Shown piece by piece: positions 8,809 through 17,604 of a stretch of DNA of 64,000 nt. Source of the DNA: Haladaptatus salinisoli (GTDB lineage Archaea; Halobacteriota; Halobacteria; Halobacteriales; Haladaptataceae); the NCBI RefSeq assembly GCF_020614375.1, contig NZ_CP085327.1, positions 2,220,823 to 2,284,822 of the forward strand. The letters are read 5' to 3'. The notes beneath the pieces are model-generated. The model was not told where the DNA came from. It did no database searches and saw only the letters and a program-made list of their open reading frames with translations. Both the position numbers and the translations under genes were made by a program. Every line of letters begins with the position of its first letter. Within the stretch, counting starts at the first letter, position 1.

Positions 8809-10269
8809 CTATTCGTCTTCAAAGATTCGCTCTGCTCGCCTATCGTCACGTATCGCGGCGCTCTCTCGGAAGACGGGCGTCCCCGGGTTCCCCGCGTCCT
8901 CGTAGCCGAGCGTCCTGAGCAGGGAGACCAGTTGTCCGATGGAGTACGACTCGCGGTCGGTGATGGGGTCGTCGCCCCCGGCCCGTACCGCGAGTTCGGA
9001 GAGCGGAACCTCCCCCTCGAACTCCGCCAGCGCGCCTTCGACCGCGGCGTCGTGGTCGCTCGGCCAGCGGTCGTCGAGTTTCCCCTCGACCCGGCTGGCC
9101 ATGTCGTCGTACGTCTTCTTCCCGGAGCGTTCCGGATCGCGGACGGTTCGGACGTGCGCGAGCATCCGGCGGTTCTCTTCGACCGCCTCGTCCCAGTGTT
9201 CGACAGCCCACACCGCGAGGTCGGCGAGTTCGTCGACGTTCCCCGCGAGTCGGTAGTCGTTCGGGATGCAGTCGAACACCCACGGCTCCGCTCGGACGAC
9301 GAGCACCTGTCCGGACGCGGCCTGCTCGAACCACGTCCGGGCCAGCGTCTCGTACTCGGTCGCCGAAACCGTCAGGTCGCCCCGCCGCAACGCGTCCTCG
9401 AACGTCCGGCGGGACGCCTCGGAGTGCGCTTCGACCCACGGTAGTTCGGCGTACTCCGCGGGAACGTGGCCCATGCTCGTCATCAGGGTTCCGATGCCGA
9501 ACTCCTCGTGGAGTCGCTCGGCGATGTCCATGATGAGCCCCGTCTGTTTTTTCTCCCACACCGACCCGGCGACGTGGAACCACTCCGGTCGCTCGCTGTA
9601 CGATTCCTCGAAGTGGTCGAAGTCGATGGGGCTCCACGTCTGTACCGCGTCGTCCAGCGCGGCCTCCAGGACGCCCTCGTCCAGAAACTCCCGACCGTAC
9701 TCGCGCATTCCGTCGGCGTCCACGCTCGCCTTGAACCACATCCCGTCGCCGAGCACCGCTTCCGCGATTTCGGTCTGGCGCTGGACGCGGTTGCGCCACC
9801 CGGTGCTGGCGTACTTGAACGGGAGTTGCAGGTCGTGGACGTTCGTGATGACCGAGAACGGTTCGACCGCGTCCGCCGGACGACCGTCGAGCGCGAGGAG
9901 CCACTTGGTGAGGTCGGCCCGCCCCCGGCGCAGCTGGTCGACGACGATATCCACGTAGCCGAACCGGTCGTAAATCGCCTCCTTCAGCGCGTACAGCTGC
10001 TCCCTACTGTATCCGCTCTCCGTGAAGATACCTTCGTGCTCCGCCCCGTTCATGTACGGTTCGGCCTCCACGAGCGTCACCCGTTCTCGGTCGGCGAGCA
10101 CGTACTCCGGGTCGTAGTTCGCGTCGCCGGGCGACGGGAGCAGCCAGTAGACGTGCAAGCGCGGGTCGATGTCGAGCCACTGCTCGACCCAGACGACGGC
10201 GTCGTTTACCGTACCGTTCGCCGTCAGTTCGTCCGGACGGTACAGCTCGGGGACGATGAGGACGCGCAT
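8809..10269 (-). CDS. Large GT-B-like (glycosyltransferase-like) protein, substrate unknown
   Basis: The product is 486 residues and soluble. The start MRVLIVPELYRPDE resembles the first beta strand of GT-B glycosyltransferases. A mid-region (VSATEYETLARTWFEQAASGQVLVVR) sits where GT-B enzymes carry the C-terminal nucleotide-sugar domain, but the classical E-x7-E signature is not clear. The last 90 residues form a separate charged, helical domain. Its upstream boundary is divergent from the TIM-barrel gene at 10347. An alternative is a GT-B-fold protein that has lost activity. Confidence 0.6.
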   Translation of the reverse strand: MRVLIVPELYRPDELTANGTVNDAVVWVEQWLDIDPRLHVYWLLPSPGDANYDPEYVLADRERVTLVEAEPYMNGAEHEGIFTESGYSREQLYALKEAIYDRFGYVDIVVDQLRRGRADLTKWLLALDGRPADAVEPFSVITNVHDLQLPFKYASTGWRNRVQRQTEIAEAVLGDGMWFKASVDADGMREYGREFLDEGVLEAALDDAVQTWSPIDFDHFEESYSERPEWFHVAGSVWEKKQTGLIMDIAERLHEEFGIGTLMTSMGHVPAEYAELPWVEAHSEASRRTFEDALRRGDLTVSATEYETLARTWFEQAASGQVLVVRAEPWVFDCIPNDYRLAGNVDELADLAVWAVEHWDEAVEENRRMLAHVRTVRDPERSGKKTYDDMASRVEGKLDDRWPSDHDAAVEGALAEFEGEVPLSELAVRAGGDDPITDRESYSIGQLVSLLRTLGYEDAGNPGTPVFRESAAIRDDRRAERIFEDE

Positions 10270-10346
10270 TACCGCCGATTGTTCGACGGGGGTCTTAGTT
10301 CTGCTCGGCGAAAACCGCTTTACCCGCGGTGGTCTCAGTCACAGCC

Positions 10347-11078
10347 ATGGTCCGTACCGCGATTCAGCTCTACACGCTCCGCGAACTGGACGACTCGCTC
10401 CTCGACCTGCTCGCGCGCGTCGGCGAAACGGCGTTCGACGGCGTGGAGTTCGCGGGGCTGGGGGACGCGAGTCCCGCGGACGTGGCTGATGCGCTCGACG
10501 AGGCGGGACTCGACGCCGCCGCGGCGCACGTCTCGTTCGACGAACTCGAAGCCGACCCGGAGGGCGCGGTCGAGACGTACCGAGAACTCGGCTGCGACAC
10601 GCTGGTCGTCCCGTACCTCGACGAATCGCACTTCGATAGCGAAGCGTCGGCCCGCGAGACGGCGCGCCGACTGGACGAACTCGCCGCGCGGGTCGAACGC
10701 CGCGGGGCGACGCTCTGCTATCACAACCACGACCACGAGTTCGTCGACGCGGGCGACCGGACGGGATTCGACGCCTTCGTCGCGGAGTCGGCGGTGGGTA
10801 TCGAACTCGACGTGGGCTGGGTCGTCGCCGCGGGGCGCGACCCGCTTTCGCTGCTCGACCGCCTCGAAGGGCGGGTTCCGCTGGTGCACCTGAAAGACAC
10901 CGCCGCCGGAGCGCCGGTCGAACTCGGCGAGGGCGACGTGGACGTCGATGCGTGCGCGGACGCGGCGCGCGACGCCGGGGCGGAGTGGCTGGTGTACGAA
11001 CACGACGACCCGGACGACCCGCGAACGTCGCTTCGACACGGTGCGAGCCGACTCGCGGAACTCGCCGAGCGACGATAG
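10347..11078 (+). CDS. Sugar phosphate isomerase/epimerase-like TIM barrel
   Basis: The product is 243 residues, a xylose isomerase-like TIM barrel of the IolE/IolH kind. Visible motifs are AIQLYTLRE at strand 1, FDGVEFAGLGD, CYHNHDHEF (metal-binding histidines), GIELDVGWVVAAG and PLVHLKDTA, all landmarks of this family. It is slightly short compared with the usual 260-290 residues. ATG at 10347 is chosen over an upstream GTG. Nothing around it fixes the sugar substrate. Confidence 0.88.
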   Translation: MVRTAIQLYTLRELDDSLLDLLARVGETAFDGVEFAGLGDASPADVADALDEAGLDAAAAHVSFDELEADPEGAVETYRELGCDTLVVPYLDESHFDSEASARETARRLDELAARVERRGATLCYHNHDHEFVDAGDRTGFDAFVAESAVGIELDVGWVVAAGRDPLSLLDRLEGRVPLVHLKDTAAGAPVELGEGDVDVDACADAARDAGAEWLVYEHDDPDDPRTSLRHGASRLAELAERR

Positions 11079-11189
11079 CCGTCGTCGGTCGACGTCGTCT
11101 CATCTCGCCTACCGTTTTCCGGCTAGATTTGCGCCAGAACACCGGTGACGACAGGTATTTGGGCGTTCGAGCGCCAAGAATAGACGTAT

Positions 11190-11237
11190 CCATGACTACG
11201 TTCATGGACACATCACAATCACGCCCCGTGCAGGGGC
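11190..11237 (+). promoter_or_regulatory. Two inverted repeats in the dnaG leader
   Basis: Positions 11190-11207 form a perfect inverted repeat (CCATGA...TCATGG, 6-nt centre). Positions 11223-11237 form a short GC-rich hairpin (GCCCC-gtgca-GGGGC) ending 12 nt before the dnaG ATG. An operator plus a translation-modulating hairpin is possible, but this is inference. Confidence 0.4.
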
Positions 11238-11249
11238 AGTTCACCACTC

Positions 11250-12626
11250 ATGGACGATACAGCGAAATATCTCATTCACGCGGACATCACCGCCGACGGG
11301 GTGGTAGAGCGGAGTGACGTCGTCGGCGCTATCTTCGGTCAGACCGAGGGGCTGCTGGGGGACGACCTCGACCTGAGGGACCTCCAGCAGTCCTCGAAGG
11401 TCGGTCGCATCGACGTTCACGTCGAGAGCGAACAGGGGCAGTCGTTCGGCACCATCACCATCGCCAGCAGCCTCGACAAGGTCGAGACGGCGATTCTGGC
11501 GGCGTCGCTCGAAACCATCGAGCGCGTCGGCCCGTGTCGGGCCAGCGTCAGCGTCGGCAACATCGAGGACGTGCGGGCCGCGAAACGCCGGGAGGTCGTC
11601 GACCGCGCGAAGGAACTGCTCTCGTCGTCGTTCGACGAGAGCGTCATGACCAGCCGGGAGATTCTGGAGGAGGTTCGCCAGAGCGTCCGCGTCGAGGATA
11701 TCGCGGAGTACGAGGGGTTCCCGGCGGGACCGAACGTCACCGACAGCAACGCCATCATCGTCGTCGAAGGGCGGGCCGACGTGCTGACGCTGCTCCGGTA
11801 CGGCGTGAAAAACGCAATCGCGGTGGAGGGGACGAACGTCCCCGACGCCGTCGCCGAACTCACGCAGGACCGCACGACCACGGCGTTCCTCGACGGCGAC
11901 AGGGGCGGCGACCTCATCCTCCGCGAACTGGAACAGGTCGCCGACGTCGACTACGTCGCCGTCGCCCCGCCGGGCAGGTCGGTCGAAGACCTTTCGCGCG
12001 ACGAGGTGATGACCGCCTTGCGCGAAAAGCGCCCCTTCGACCGATTCCGAAACGACGAGACCGTGGTTGCCGCCGCGACCGACGGGAGCACCCTCCCCGC
12101 GCCCGAAAGCGACGAATCGGACGCCGAGCGCCCGGTCGAACCGACCATCGAAGCGGACGAATCGACGCCCGACGACGCCGGAACCGACTCCGTGGAGTTG
12201 CCGGACGAACGGTCGAAAGGCGGATTGGAAGACGACGTTTCGGAGGAGGCCGACGCGACGAGCGGTTCGGTCGACGGCGAATCGGCCGCAGAAGAACCGG
12301 CGGAGCGCGACTCGGACGACGAACGGGCGCGCGAACCGGAGACGCTCCGCGGTCACGCCCGGGCGGTCATCGGCGACGAATCCGGCACCGTGCGACTGCT
12401 GGACGACGGGTTCGGCGTCCTCGGCGAAGCGCCCGCGGACGAGGCGTTCGACGCCATCGAGGGCGCGGACGCGGTTCCCCACGCGGTCGTGTTCGACGGA
12501 ACGCTCAGCCAGCGCATCCTCGACGTCGCGGCCCAGCGCGACGTCGAGCAGATAGTCGCCCGCGACGAAGGCGAGTTCGTCAAGAAGCCGACGACGGTTC
12601 GCATCCTGACCGCGGATCGCCTGTAG
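11250..12626 (+). CDS. dnaG: Archaeal DnaG-type primase (TOPRIM)
   Basis: Archaeal DnaG is a TOPRIM protein found with the exosome and has RNA primer-synthesising activity in some species. The 458-residue product begins [34 protein letters not shown], the archaeal DnaG start. The TOPRIM domain lies at about 168-245 with [14 protein letters not shown] (Glu) and [16 protein letters not shown] (DxD). An acidic, low-complexity linker spans about 270-360 and a small conserved C-terminal domain follows. The long acidic linker fits haloarchaeal versions. Confidence 0.95.
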   Translation: MDDTAKYLIHADITADGVVERSDVVGAIFGQTEGLLGDDLDLRDLQQSSKVGRIDVHVESEQGQSFGTITIASSLDKVETAILAASLETIERVGPCRASVSVGNIEDVRAAKRREVVDRAKELLSSSFDESVMTSREILEEVRQSVRVEDIAEYEGFPAGPNVTDSNAIIVVEGRADVLTLLRYGVKNAIAVEGTNVPDAVAELTQDRTTTAFLDGDRGGDLILRELEQVADVDYVAVAPPGRSVEDLSRDEVMTALREKRPFDRFRNDETVVAAATDGSTLPAPESDESDAERPVEPTIEADESTPDDAGTDSVELPDERSKGGLEDDVSEEADATSGSVDGESAAEEPAERDSDDERAREPETLRGHARAVIGDESGTVRLLDDGFGVLGEAPADEAFDAIEGADAVPHAVVFDGTLSQRILDVAAQRDVEQIVARDEGEFVKKPTTVRILTADRL

Positions 12627-12725
12627 CGCCGAGCCTGAACTACTGTTATTCGTCGGCGAACTCCGAACTGCACGGTCCGACTTCTCGCACGCTCCGTACG
12701 GATACGTCCGAGAGGCGGGCGCGGC

Positions 12726-13082
12726 CTACTCCGAATCGATACCGAACACCTCTATCTCGTTCCCCTCCGTATCGAGGAGGCGGAAGGTTCGGTACGTCCC
12801 GAATTCGAGAATTTCGTCGTGAACCATCTCCGGCGCTATCGTTTCGATTCGGTGACACGCCGCGTCGACGTCGTCGACCTCGAAATTCGGGATGCAGTTG
12901 GTACCGGACTCGAACCCGAAATCGTCGTACTCGGGGTTGTAGAGGCCGAAATTGGCGGCGTCGAATTCGAACGTCGAAAACCGGTCTACCTCCTGGGCGG
13001 GTTCCGCCTCGAACAGCGCCCGGTAGAAGTCGAGGGCTCGCGCCATATCCTCGACGCAGACGTACACCGAACTCAGCTCCAT
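12726..13082 (-). CDS. VOC (glyoxalase/dioxygenase fold) family protein
   Basis: The product is 118 residues, one VOC domain made of two beta-alpha-beta-beta-beta units: MELSSVYVCVEDMARALDFYRALFEAEP at the start and PNFEVDDVDAACHRIETIAP in the second half, ending EGNEIEVFGID. The final glutamate (IEVF) is in the usual metal-ligand position, while the first-half ligand is unclear. Substrate unknown. Confidence 0.85.
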   Translation of the reverse strand: MELSSVYVCVEDMARALDFYRALFEAEPAQEVDRFSTFEFDAANFGLYNPEYDDFGFESGTNCIPNFEVDDVDAACHRIETIAPEMVHDEILEFGTYRTFRLLDTEGNEIEVFGIDSE

Positions 13083-13266
13083 TCTGGCCGCTCCTCCTTC
13101 CGCCGGAGATCCGTCGCCACCATCGGTTTCCGGTTCTGACGGCTGTCGGATAATGACGCGCTTGGGGGTGGAACTGTGTCGAACGAGCGTTCAGTCACCC
13201 CTCTCCGCCGTACTCGCCGCGAACTACCCGGTCGGTCGAGAACGACGACCTCGACTCCGTTCGCTG

Positions 13267-13683
13267 CTAGCACTCCCTTCCCAGCACGAGCGCGGTTCCG
13301 CCGTCGGCGTAGTAGTCGGGTTCCTCGCGCCGCAGTTCGAAGCCGAGCGAGTCGTACAGCGCCCGCGCCGCGTCGTTCTCCTCGTGGACCGTGAGCGACA
13401 CGCCGTCGTAGCCCCGCTCGCGCGCCGCCGAGACGACTATTTGGAGCAGTTCGGTGGCCCGCCCCTCGCGGCGGTACGCCGGTTCCACCGCGAGTTCGGC
13501 GACGTACGCGTCGTCCCCGAGCGTCGCGAGAACGTAGCCGACCGGTCGCCCCTCGGCGGTCGAGACGAAGACGAGACCCGACCCGGAGAGGGTGGTTTCG
13601 AGCAGTCCGGGCGTCGGCTCGGAGAGCCACGTTCGAATCTCGCGGAGGCGAGCGCGGTCGTCCGGCGCGGCGGCGCGAATCAC
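13267..13683 (-). CDS. GNAT family N-acetyltransferase, coupled to DUF92 gene
   Basis: The product is 138 residues with the GNAT acetyl-CoA signature: VAELAVEPAYRREGRATELLQ (motif A, R/Q-x-x-G-x-A type), then the motif B region VSLTVHEENDAARALYDSLGFEL. The GTG start at 13683 overlaps the TGA stop of the DUF92 gene (GTGA), so the two are translationally coupled. A longer open frame upstream is antisense noise through the DUF92 gene. The acceptor is unknown; the tight coupling suggests a role with the DUF92 protein or regulation of it. Confidence 0.88.
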   Translation of the reverse strand: MIRAAAPDDRARLREIRTWLSEPTPGLLETTLSGSGLVFVSTAEGRPVGYVLATLGDDAYVAELAVEPAYRREGRATELLQIVVSAARERGYDGVSLTVHEENDAARALYDSLGFELRREEPDYYADGGTALVLGREC

Positions 13684-14996
13684 GCCGAAAGCCCCGCTAG
13701 CAGCGCGAGTCCGGCACCCAACAGCGCCCCGGAGAGCGTGGCGAGGAAGTTGACGCTCTGGTTGCCGAGCTGCTCGCCTTCGACGGTCGCGCCGAGGATG
13801 CTGTCCACCGTCATGCCGCCGACGCCCGCCAGCGCGATGACGACTCCACCGACGGTCCCGACCGACCCGAACAGCGCGACGGCGATGAGCGCGACGACGC
13901 TCGCGCCGAGCACCCCGGCCAGTTCGCCCTGCCACGTGACGCCCCCGTCCGTTCCGGGTTCGACGCGTTCGAGCGTCGTGATGAGTCTCGGCCGGTCGAA
14001 GACGCCGCCGATTTCGCTGGAGAGCGTGTCGCTCATGGCGGTGGCGATGCTGCCCGCGAACGCGAAGAGGAACACGGCGCTGTCGACCGGGAGGCGGTCG
14101 CTCGCGGCGAACGCCAGCACCGCGACCAGCGCGACGGCGGCGTTGCCGAGGACGTTGCCGCCGCCCCGCGCGCCTTCGTTCGCCTCCGCGACGCCGTTCC
14201 GCCGCTTCTCCTCGTATCGGAACTTCGTGGAGAGCGCGCCGAGCGCGAAAAAGGAGATGAGGACGGCGAACCACGGGTAGCCGCCGAGAACGATGGTGAG
14301 CAGCGCGAGCAGGACGCCCGTGAGCATCCCGGTGACGGAGGCGGTGTCGAGCGCCCACGAGAGGTAGCCGAACCCGGCGGTGATGGCGATGGCCAGCGCG
14401 ACCTCCACCGGCGTCACCGTCACCGTGAGGTCGGCGAAGAACCAGAGGAGGAACGCCACGGAGAACATCACCAGCGGGTCGTCGCGCTCGAAGAGCACGG
14501 AGCGGAGCAGACCGGCCAACAGCGCGCCGCTGGCGGCGAGGAAGACGAGGTCGGGAACCATCGGTTCGATGGGGTCGCCCGTCACGCGGAGGACGACGGT
14601 CTGCGCGGCGATGGCCGCGAGGAAGCCGCCGATCGTGAAGCCCGCCGTCGCGGTGATGGCGGCGTCGCTTCGCGTCCGGGCGGCCTGTTCGACGAGATTG
14701 CCGTAGGCGAGCAGGCAGACGGCGGCGGCGAAGACGCGCGTCGGGAGGCCGACGAGCATGACGAGCATGGCGAGTCCGGCGGTGGCGAACGCGAACGCGG
14801 CGAGACCGCGGAGTCGTCCTTCGCGGCGGTCGCTCGGGCGCGCGAAGAGGTCGAACACGGGCCCGTCGTCCACGACGAGCGCGAGCGCGCCGACCGCCGC
14901 GAACAGCGCGGCCACGCCCGCGACCAGCACCGACGCGGCGAGCGCGAGCGTCCCCACCCCTGCGAACGCCGCCGCGCGTCGAATGCTCGTAGTCAC
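13680..14996 (-). CDS. DUF92 membrane protein (phytyl/polyprenyl-phosphate kinase-like)
   Basis: The product is 438 residues with 12 or more membrane helices. The second half (about 190-438) is the DUF92 domain: GYLSWALDTASVTGMLTGVLLALLTI, STKFRYEEKRRNG, SDTLSSEIGGVFDRPRLITTLERVEPGTDGGVTWQGELAGVLG. Plant VTE6, a DUF92 member, phosphorylates phytyl phosphate to phytyl diphosphate. The N-terminal half is extra hydrophobic sequence typical of archaeal versions. The start is GTG at 14996, with a TATA-like element about 27 nt upstream. The next gene on the other side is a cis-prenyltransferase homologue, which points to polyprenol phosphate metabolism (inference). Confidence 0.88.
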   Translation of the reverse strand: MTTSIRRAAAFAGVGTLALAASVLVAGVAALFAAVGALALVVDDGPVFDLFARPSDRREGRLRGLAAFAFATAGLAMLVMLVGLPTRVFAAAVCLLAYGNLVEQAARTRSDAAITATAGFTIGGFLAAIAAQTVVLRVTGDPIEPMVPDLVFLAASGALLAGLLRSVLFERDDPLVMFSVAFLLWFFADLTVTVTPVEVALAIAITAGFGYLSWALDTASVTGMLTGVLLALLTIVLGGYPWFAVLISFFALGALSTKFRYEEKRRNGVAEANEGARGGGNVLGNAAVALVAVLAFAASDRLPVDSAVFLFAFAGSIATAMSDTLSSEIGGVFDRPRLITTLERVEPGTDGGVTWQGELAGVLGASVVALIAVALFGSVGTVGGVVIALAGVGGMTVDSILGATVEGEQLGNQSVNFLATLSGALLGAGLALLAGLSA

Positions 14997-15157
14997 GGTG
15001 GGGATTTTCGGGGACGAACACTTAATCTTCCCGAACGGCGCGGGGCGTGACGGGTCACGACGTACCGGTGGAGCGCCCGTCTCCGTTCGGCGGTGGCGCG
15101 CGACGGTCGTTTCTCGGTGGAAGTGCGTGACGTTTAAGAATCGATGGTGGGAACTCG

Positions 15158-15772
15158 GTGGCAGTGGGACTCTACGACCGGTACCTCTCCGCGCGCGTCC
15201 GCCGACACGGGGCCGACTCGCCCAGTCACGTCGCCGTCGTCATCACCGAGCGCGACCTGTTGGAACAGGGCGCGTACGAGACGCTCGAATCCTTCTTCGG
15301 GTGGGCGTTCGACTACGGCGCTGAGCGCGTCACCGTCTACGTGAGCGTGCTCGACTCCGGCGCGGTGCCGACCCTCCAGCGCGAGTTGGAGAACGTGCGT
15401 GCGCCCCGGGAGACCGCCGTTCGGGGTCCGGACGACCTCACGCCCGCCGACGCCCCGATTCAGGTGAGCATCGGACTCGGCGGCAAGAGCGAGTTCGCCG
15501 AGGCGGTGCGGGCGGTCGCCCAAGACGTGGAGTCGGGTACCGTCTCGGCGGACGCCGTCGACGAGGCGGAGATCGAATCGAGACTGGTGTTCCCGACCGA
15601 CCCCGACCTCGTCATCAAGACCGGTGCCGAGCGACTCTCCGATTTCATGATCTGGCAGTCGGTGTACTCCGAACTGTACTTCACCGACGTGAACTGGCGC
15701 GATTTCCGCCAACGGGACTACCTGCGGGCGATACTCGATTACAAGAATCGGCAGCGGCGGTTCGGGCGTTAG
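15158..15772 (+). CDS. Undecaprenyl diphosphate synthase-like protein lacking the catalytic Asp (NgBR-like subunit candidate)
   Basis: The product is 204 residues. The C-terminal half is unmistakably cis-prenyltransferase: DPDLVIKTGAERLSDFMIWQSVYSELYFTDV, then a tail ending RRFGR that carries the R-x-G motif used at the dimer interface. The N-terminal pyrophosphate-site motif (HVAxxxDGNxRW in active enzymes) reads HVAVVITERD, so the catalytic Asp is missing, and the NYGGR motif is replaced by SIGLGGK. It is therefore probably a non-catalytic subunit. The start is GTG at 15158, 20 nt after a TATA-like ttaag box. It is convergent with the catalytic gene at 15779, with only 6 nt between. Confidence 0.88.
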   Translation: MAVGLYDRYLSARVRRHGADSPSHVAVVITERDLLEQGAYETLESFFGWAFDYGAERVTVYVSVLDSGAVPTLQRELENVRAPRETAVRGPDDLTPADAPIQVSIGLGGKSEFAEAVRAVAQDVESGTVSADAVDEAEIESRLVFPTDPDLVIKTGAERLSDFMIWQSVYSELYFTDVNWRDFRQRDYLRAILDYKNRQRRFGR

Positions 15773-15778
15773 CTCGCC

Positions 15779-16696
15779 TCAATCCACCGTCTCGCCCTCG
15801 ACCTCTATCTCCTCGACGGATGCACCGTCCGGCACGTACTCCTTGAACTTCCGCAACACCGACCGCGCCTCGTCCAACTCCACGCCGCCGACGGCCCGCA
15901 CCAGCGCCAGCGCGCGCTGCACCTTCGCCTGCCGAAACGACTGCTCGCGCGATTCGTAGGTTCGTACCGCGCGCAGGAAGTCGATCTTCGAGAACTCCGG
16001 CCAGTACGGGGTACAGAAGAAGACGGCGGCCTCGTTGCCGTTGGCGTGCCACGGGAGGAAGTTACTCGTGCGCTCGTCGCCCCCGGTTCGGATGATGAGG
16101 TCCACGTCGCGGAGCGGGCGCTCGTAGAGCCGTTCCTCGATGGTCTCCACGGAGATGTCGTTCGGGCTGAGGTCGCCCGCCTCGACCTCGCGGGCCACGT
16201 CGCGGGCCGCGCCGAGGAGTTCGTTGCGACCGCCGTAGGCCAGCGCGATGTTGAGGACGAACGCCTCGTAGTCGCGGGTTCGACGCTCGGCGTACTCGAT
16301 GGCTTCGCGCACGCGGGCGGGGAGTTGCGGCACGTCGCCGATGACGCGGATGCAGACGCCGCTGTCGTGGACGCGTTCCGCGTCGGCGAACTCGTACAGT
16401 TTGTCTTCCAGCAGGTCGAACAGCGCTTCGCGCTCGTGCTCGGGGCGGTCGAAGTTCTCGGTGGAGAAGGTGTACAGCGTCAGCTCTTCGACCCCGAGGT
16501 CGTCGCACCAGTCGAGCACGCGCTCGGTCGTCTTCGCCCCCGCGCGGTGGCCGTCCGGGGCGTCGTCGCCTTGCTCGGTGGCGTATCGCCGGTTTCCGTC
16601 TTGGATGACCGCGACGTGGGTCGGGGCACCCGTTATGGTTCGTCGCAGGTGTCGCTCGTAGGCCGTCTCCAGTTGTCGCCGAACCCGCGTTAGCAT
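15779..16696 (-). CDS. uppS: Cis-prenyltransferase (undecaprenyl/polyprenyl diphosphate synthase), catalytic
   Basis: It condenses isopentenyl diphosphate units in cis to make long polyprenyl diphosphates for glycan carrier lipids. In the 305-residue product the catalytic motif HVAVIQDGNRRYA is intact, followed by LTLYTFSTENFDRP, NIALAYGGRNEL and VDLIIRTGGDERTSNFLPWH. The region after WPEF does not carry the R-x-G tail motif (it reads SREQSFRQAKVQ) and continues with a unique acidic extension of about 45 residues. Loss of R-x-G in the catalytic chain with retention in the partner at 15158 mirrors DHDDS/NgBR-type heteromers. ATG at 16696 is chosen; upstream in-frame codons are non-coding. Confidence 0.93.
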   Translation of the reverse strand: MLTRVRRQLETAYERHLRRTITGAPTHVAVIQDGNRRYATEQGDDAPDGHRAGAKTTERVLDWCDDLGVEELTLYTFSTENFDRPEHEREALFDLLEDKLYEFADAERVHDSGVCIRVIGDVPQLPARVREAIEYAERRTRDYEAFVLNIALAYGGRNELLGAARDVAREVEAGDLSPNDISVETIEERLYERPLRDVDLIIRTGGDERTSNFLPWHANGNEAAVFFCTPYWPEFSKIDFLRAVRTYESREQSFRQAKVQRALALVRAVGGVELDEARSVLRKFKEYVPDGASVEEIEVEGETVD

Positions 16697-16798
16697 CGTC
16701 TTGGTGGCTCCACTCACCCGACCGGTATCAGCCTTCTCCTCCGAGATGCCGTGCGGGTCGGTCCCAAATGTGTCGGACCGTCGGGGACAGGTGCATAC

Positions 16799-16806
16799 CT
16801 TTTTAA
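16799..16806 (+). promoter_or_regulatory. TATA-like box of the cold-shock gene
   Basis: A T-run element (cttttta followed by ag) lies 27-34 nt before the ATG at 16833, consistent with a leaderless transcript. Confidence 0.5.
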
Positions 16807-16832
16807 GTGTGGGGTTACTTTGGTAGGATGCA

Positions 16833-17027
16833 ATGGCGAAAGGTACGGTTGACTTCTTCAACGAGACCGGCGGTTACGGCTTTATCGACAGCGAAGACTC
16901 TGACGAAGACGTGTTCTTCCACATGGAAGACGTCGGCGGCCCAGACCTCGAAGAGGGCCAAGAAGTCGAATTCGACATCGAACAGGCGGACAAAGGTCCC
17001 CGAGCGACCAACGTTCAGCGCCTGTAA
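16833..17027 (+). CDS. Cold-shock domain protein (CspA family)
   Basis: The product is 64 residues, one cold-shock OB fold that binds single-stranded RNA or DNA as a chaperone. RNP1 appears as GGYGFIDSED and RNP2 as DVFFHMEDV, with a closing GPRATNVQRL. Compared with bacterial CspA, acidic residues replace many lysines, as expected for a halophile. It stands alone with its own TATA-like box. Confidence 0.97.
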   Translation: MAKGTVDFFNETGGYGFIDSEDSDEDVFFHMEDVGGPDLEEGQEVEFDIEQADKGPRATNVQRL

Positions 17028-17141
17028 ACGAATCGGTAGCGACTAATTCTCGCGGGAGTTCACGCTGCCGCGCGAAAACTACGATTTTTGAGTGACGGCT
17101 ACAACCGTAGGTCGTATAACCACCGGTGCGTATCCTCGAAC

Positions 17142-17543
17142 ATGGACCGCGTCATCGACGACGACCTCTACCGGCGGACGAAGCGACTCCTCGAACCCGG
17201 CGATATCGAACTCAACGGCGCGATAGTTCACACCGACCTCGGAAGCGACGAGGACATCGAGATGCACCAAGCGTCGGTGGACATCGGCGACATCATCGCG
17301 GAACACGCGGGTTACGACCCGCGCGACACTTACGCCTACTCCGGGACCGACGACCCGGAGTTCGCCTCGAACCAGCACCAAGGGCTGACGCTCGACGGCG
17401 ACGAGTTCGTCTGGGAGTGCCAGCAGTTGCTCCGGGACGGAACGTTCGACGTCGTGTTCTACTACGAGGCGAGCGCCGACCAGCGGGGAATCGAGGATGG
17501 AATCCGCGAACTCGGGTTCGAGGTAACCGGCGTCGAAGGATAG
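17142..17543 (+). CDS. DUF5778-type haloarchaeal protein
   Basis: The product is 133 residues, soluble and very acidic. The pattern MDRVIDDDLYRRTKRLLEPGDIELNGAIVHTDLGSDEDIEMHQ near the start and GLTLDGDEFVWECQQLLRDGTFDVVFYYEASAD later is one I associate with haloarchaeal DUF5778. No catalytic motif is obvious. A tataac box at 17115-17120 fixes the start at 17142. Function unknown. Confidence 0.75.
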   Translation: MDRVIDDDLYRRTKRLLEPGDIELNGAIVHTDLGSDEDIEMHQASVDIGDIIAEHAGYDPRDTYAYSGTDDPEFASNQHQGLTLDGDEFVWECQQLLRDGTFDVVFYYEASADQRGIEDGIRELGFEVTGVEG

Positions 17544-17575
17544 GTTAGAAGGCTTTACATGCAGGCCATTCTAAC
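17544..17575 (+). terminator. Imperfect hairpin between the DUF5778-type gene and hemA
   Basis: GTTAGAAGGC (17544-17553) can pair with GCCATTCTAAC (17565-17575) with a one-base bulge and an 11-nt loop. It begins at the stop codon of the upstream gene. It could end that transcript or act in the hemA leader; no U-run follows, so termination is uncertain. Confidence 0.4.
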
Positions 17576-17604
17576 GGCCTGATAGCAAGTTCGGAGTGTT
17601 TCGT

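Noticed and set aside
13267..15021. 584-codon open frame read as one long gene
   Set aside because: Only the last 138 residues are protein-like (the GNAT); the rest is a frame shifted from the DUF92 gene.
17028..17141. Riboswitch or structured leader before the DUF5778-type gene
   Set aside because: A TATA box 22-27 nt before the ATG implies a leaderless transcript, so there is no leader to fold.
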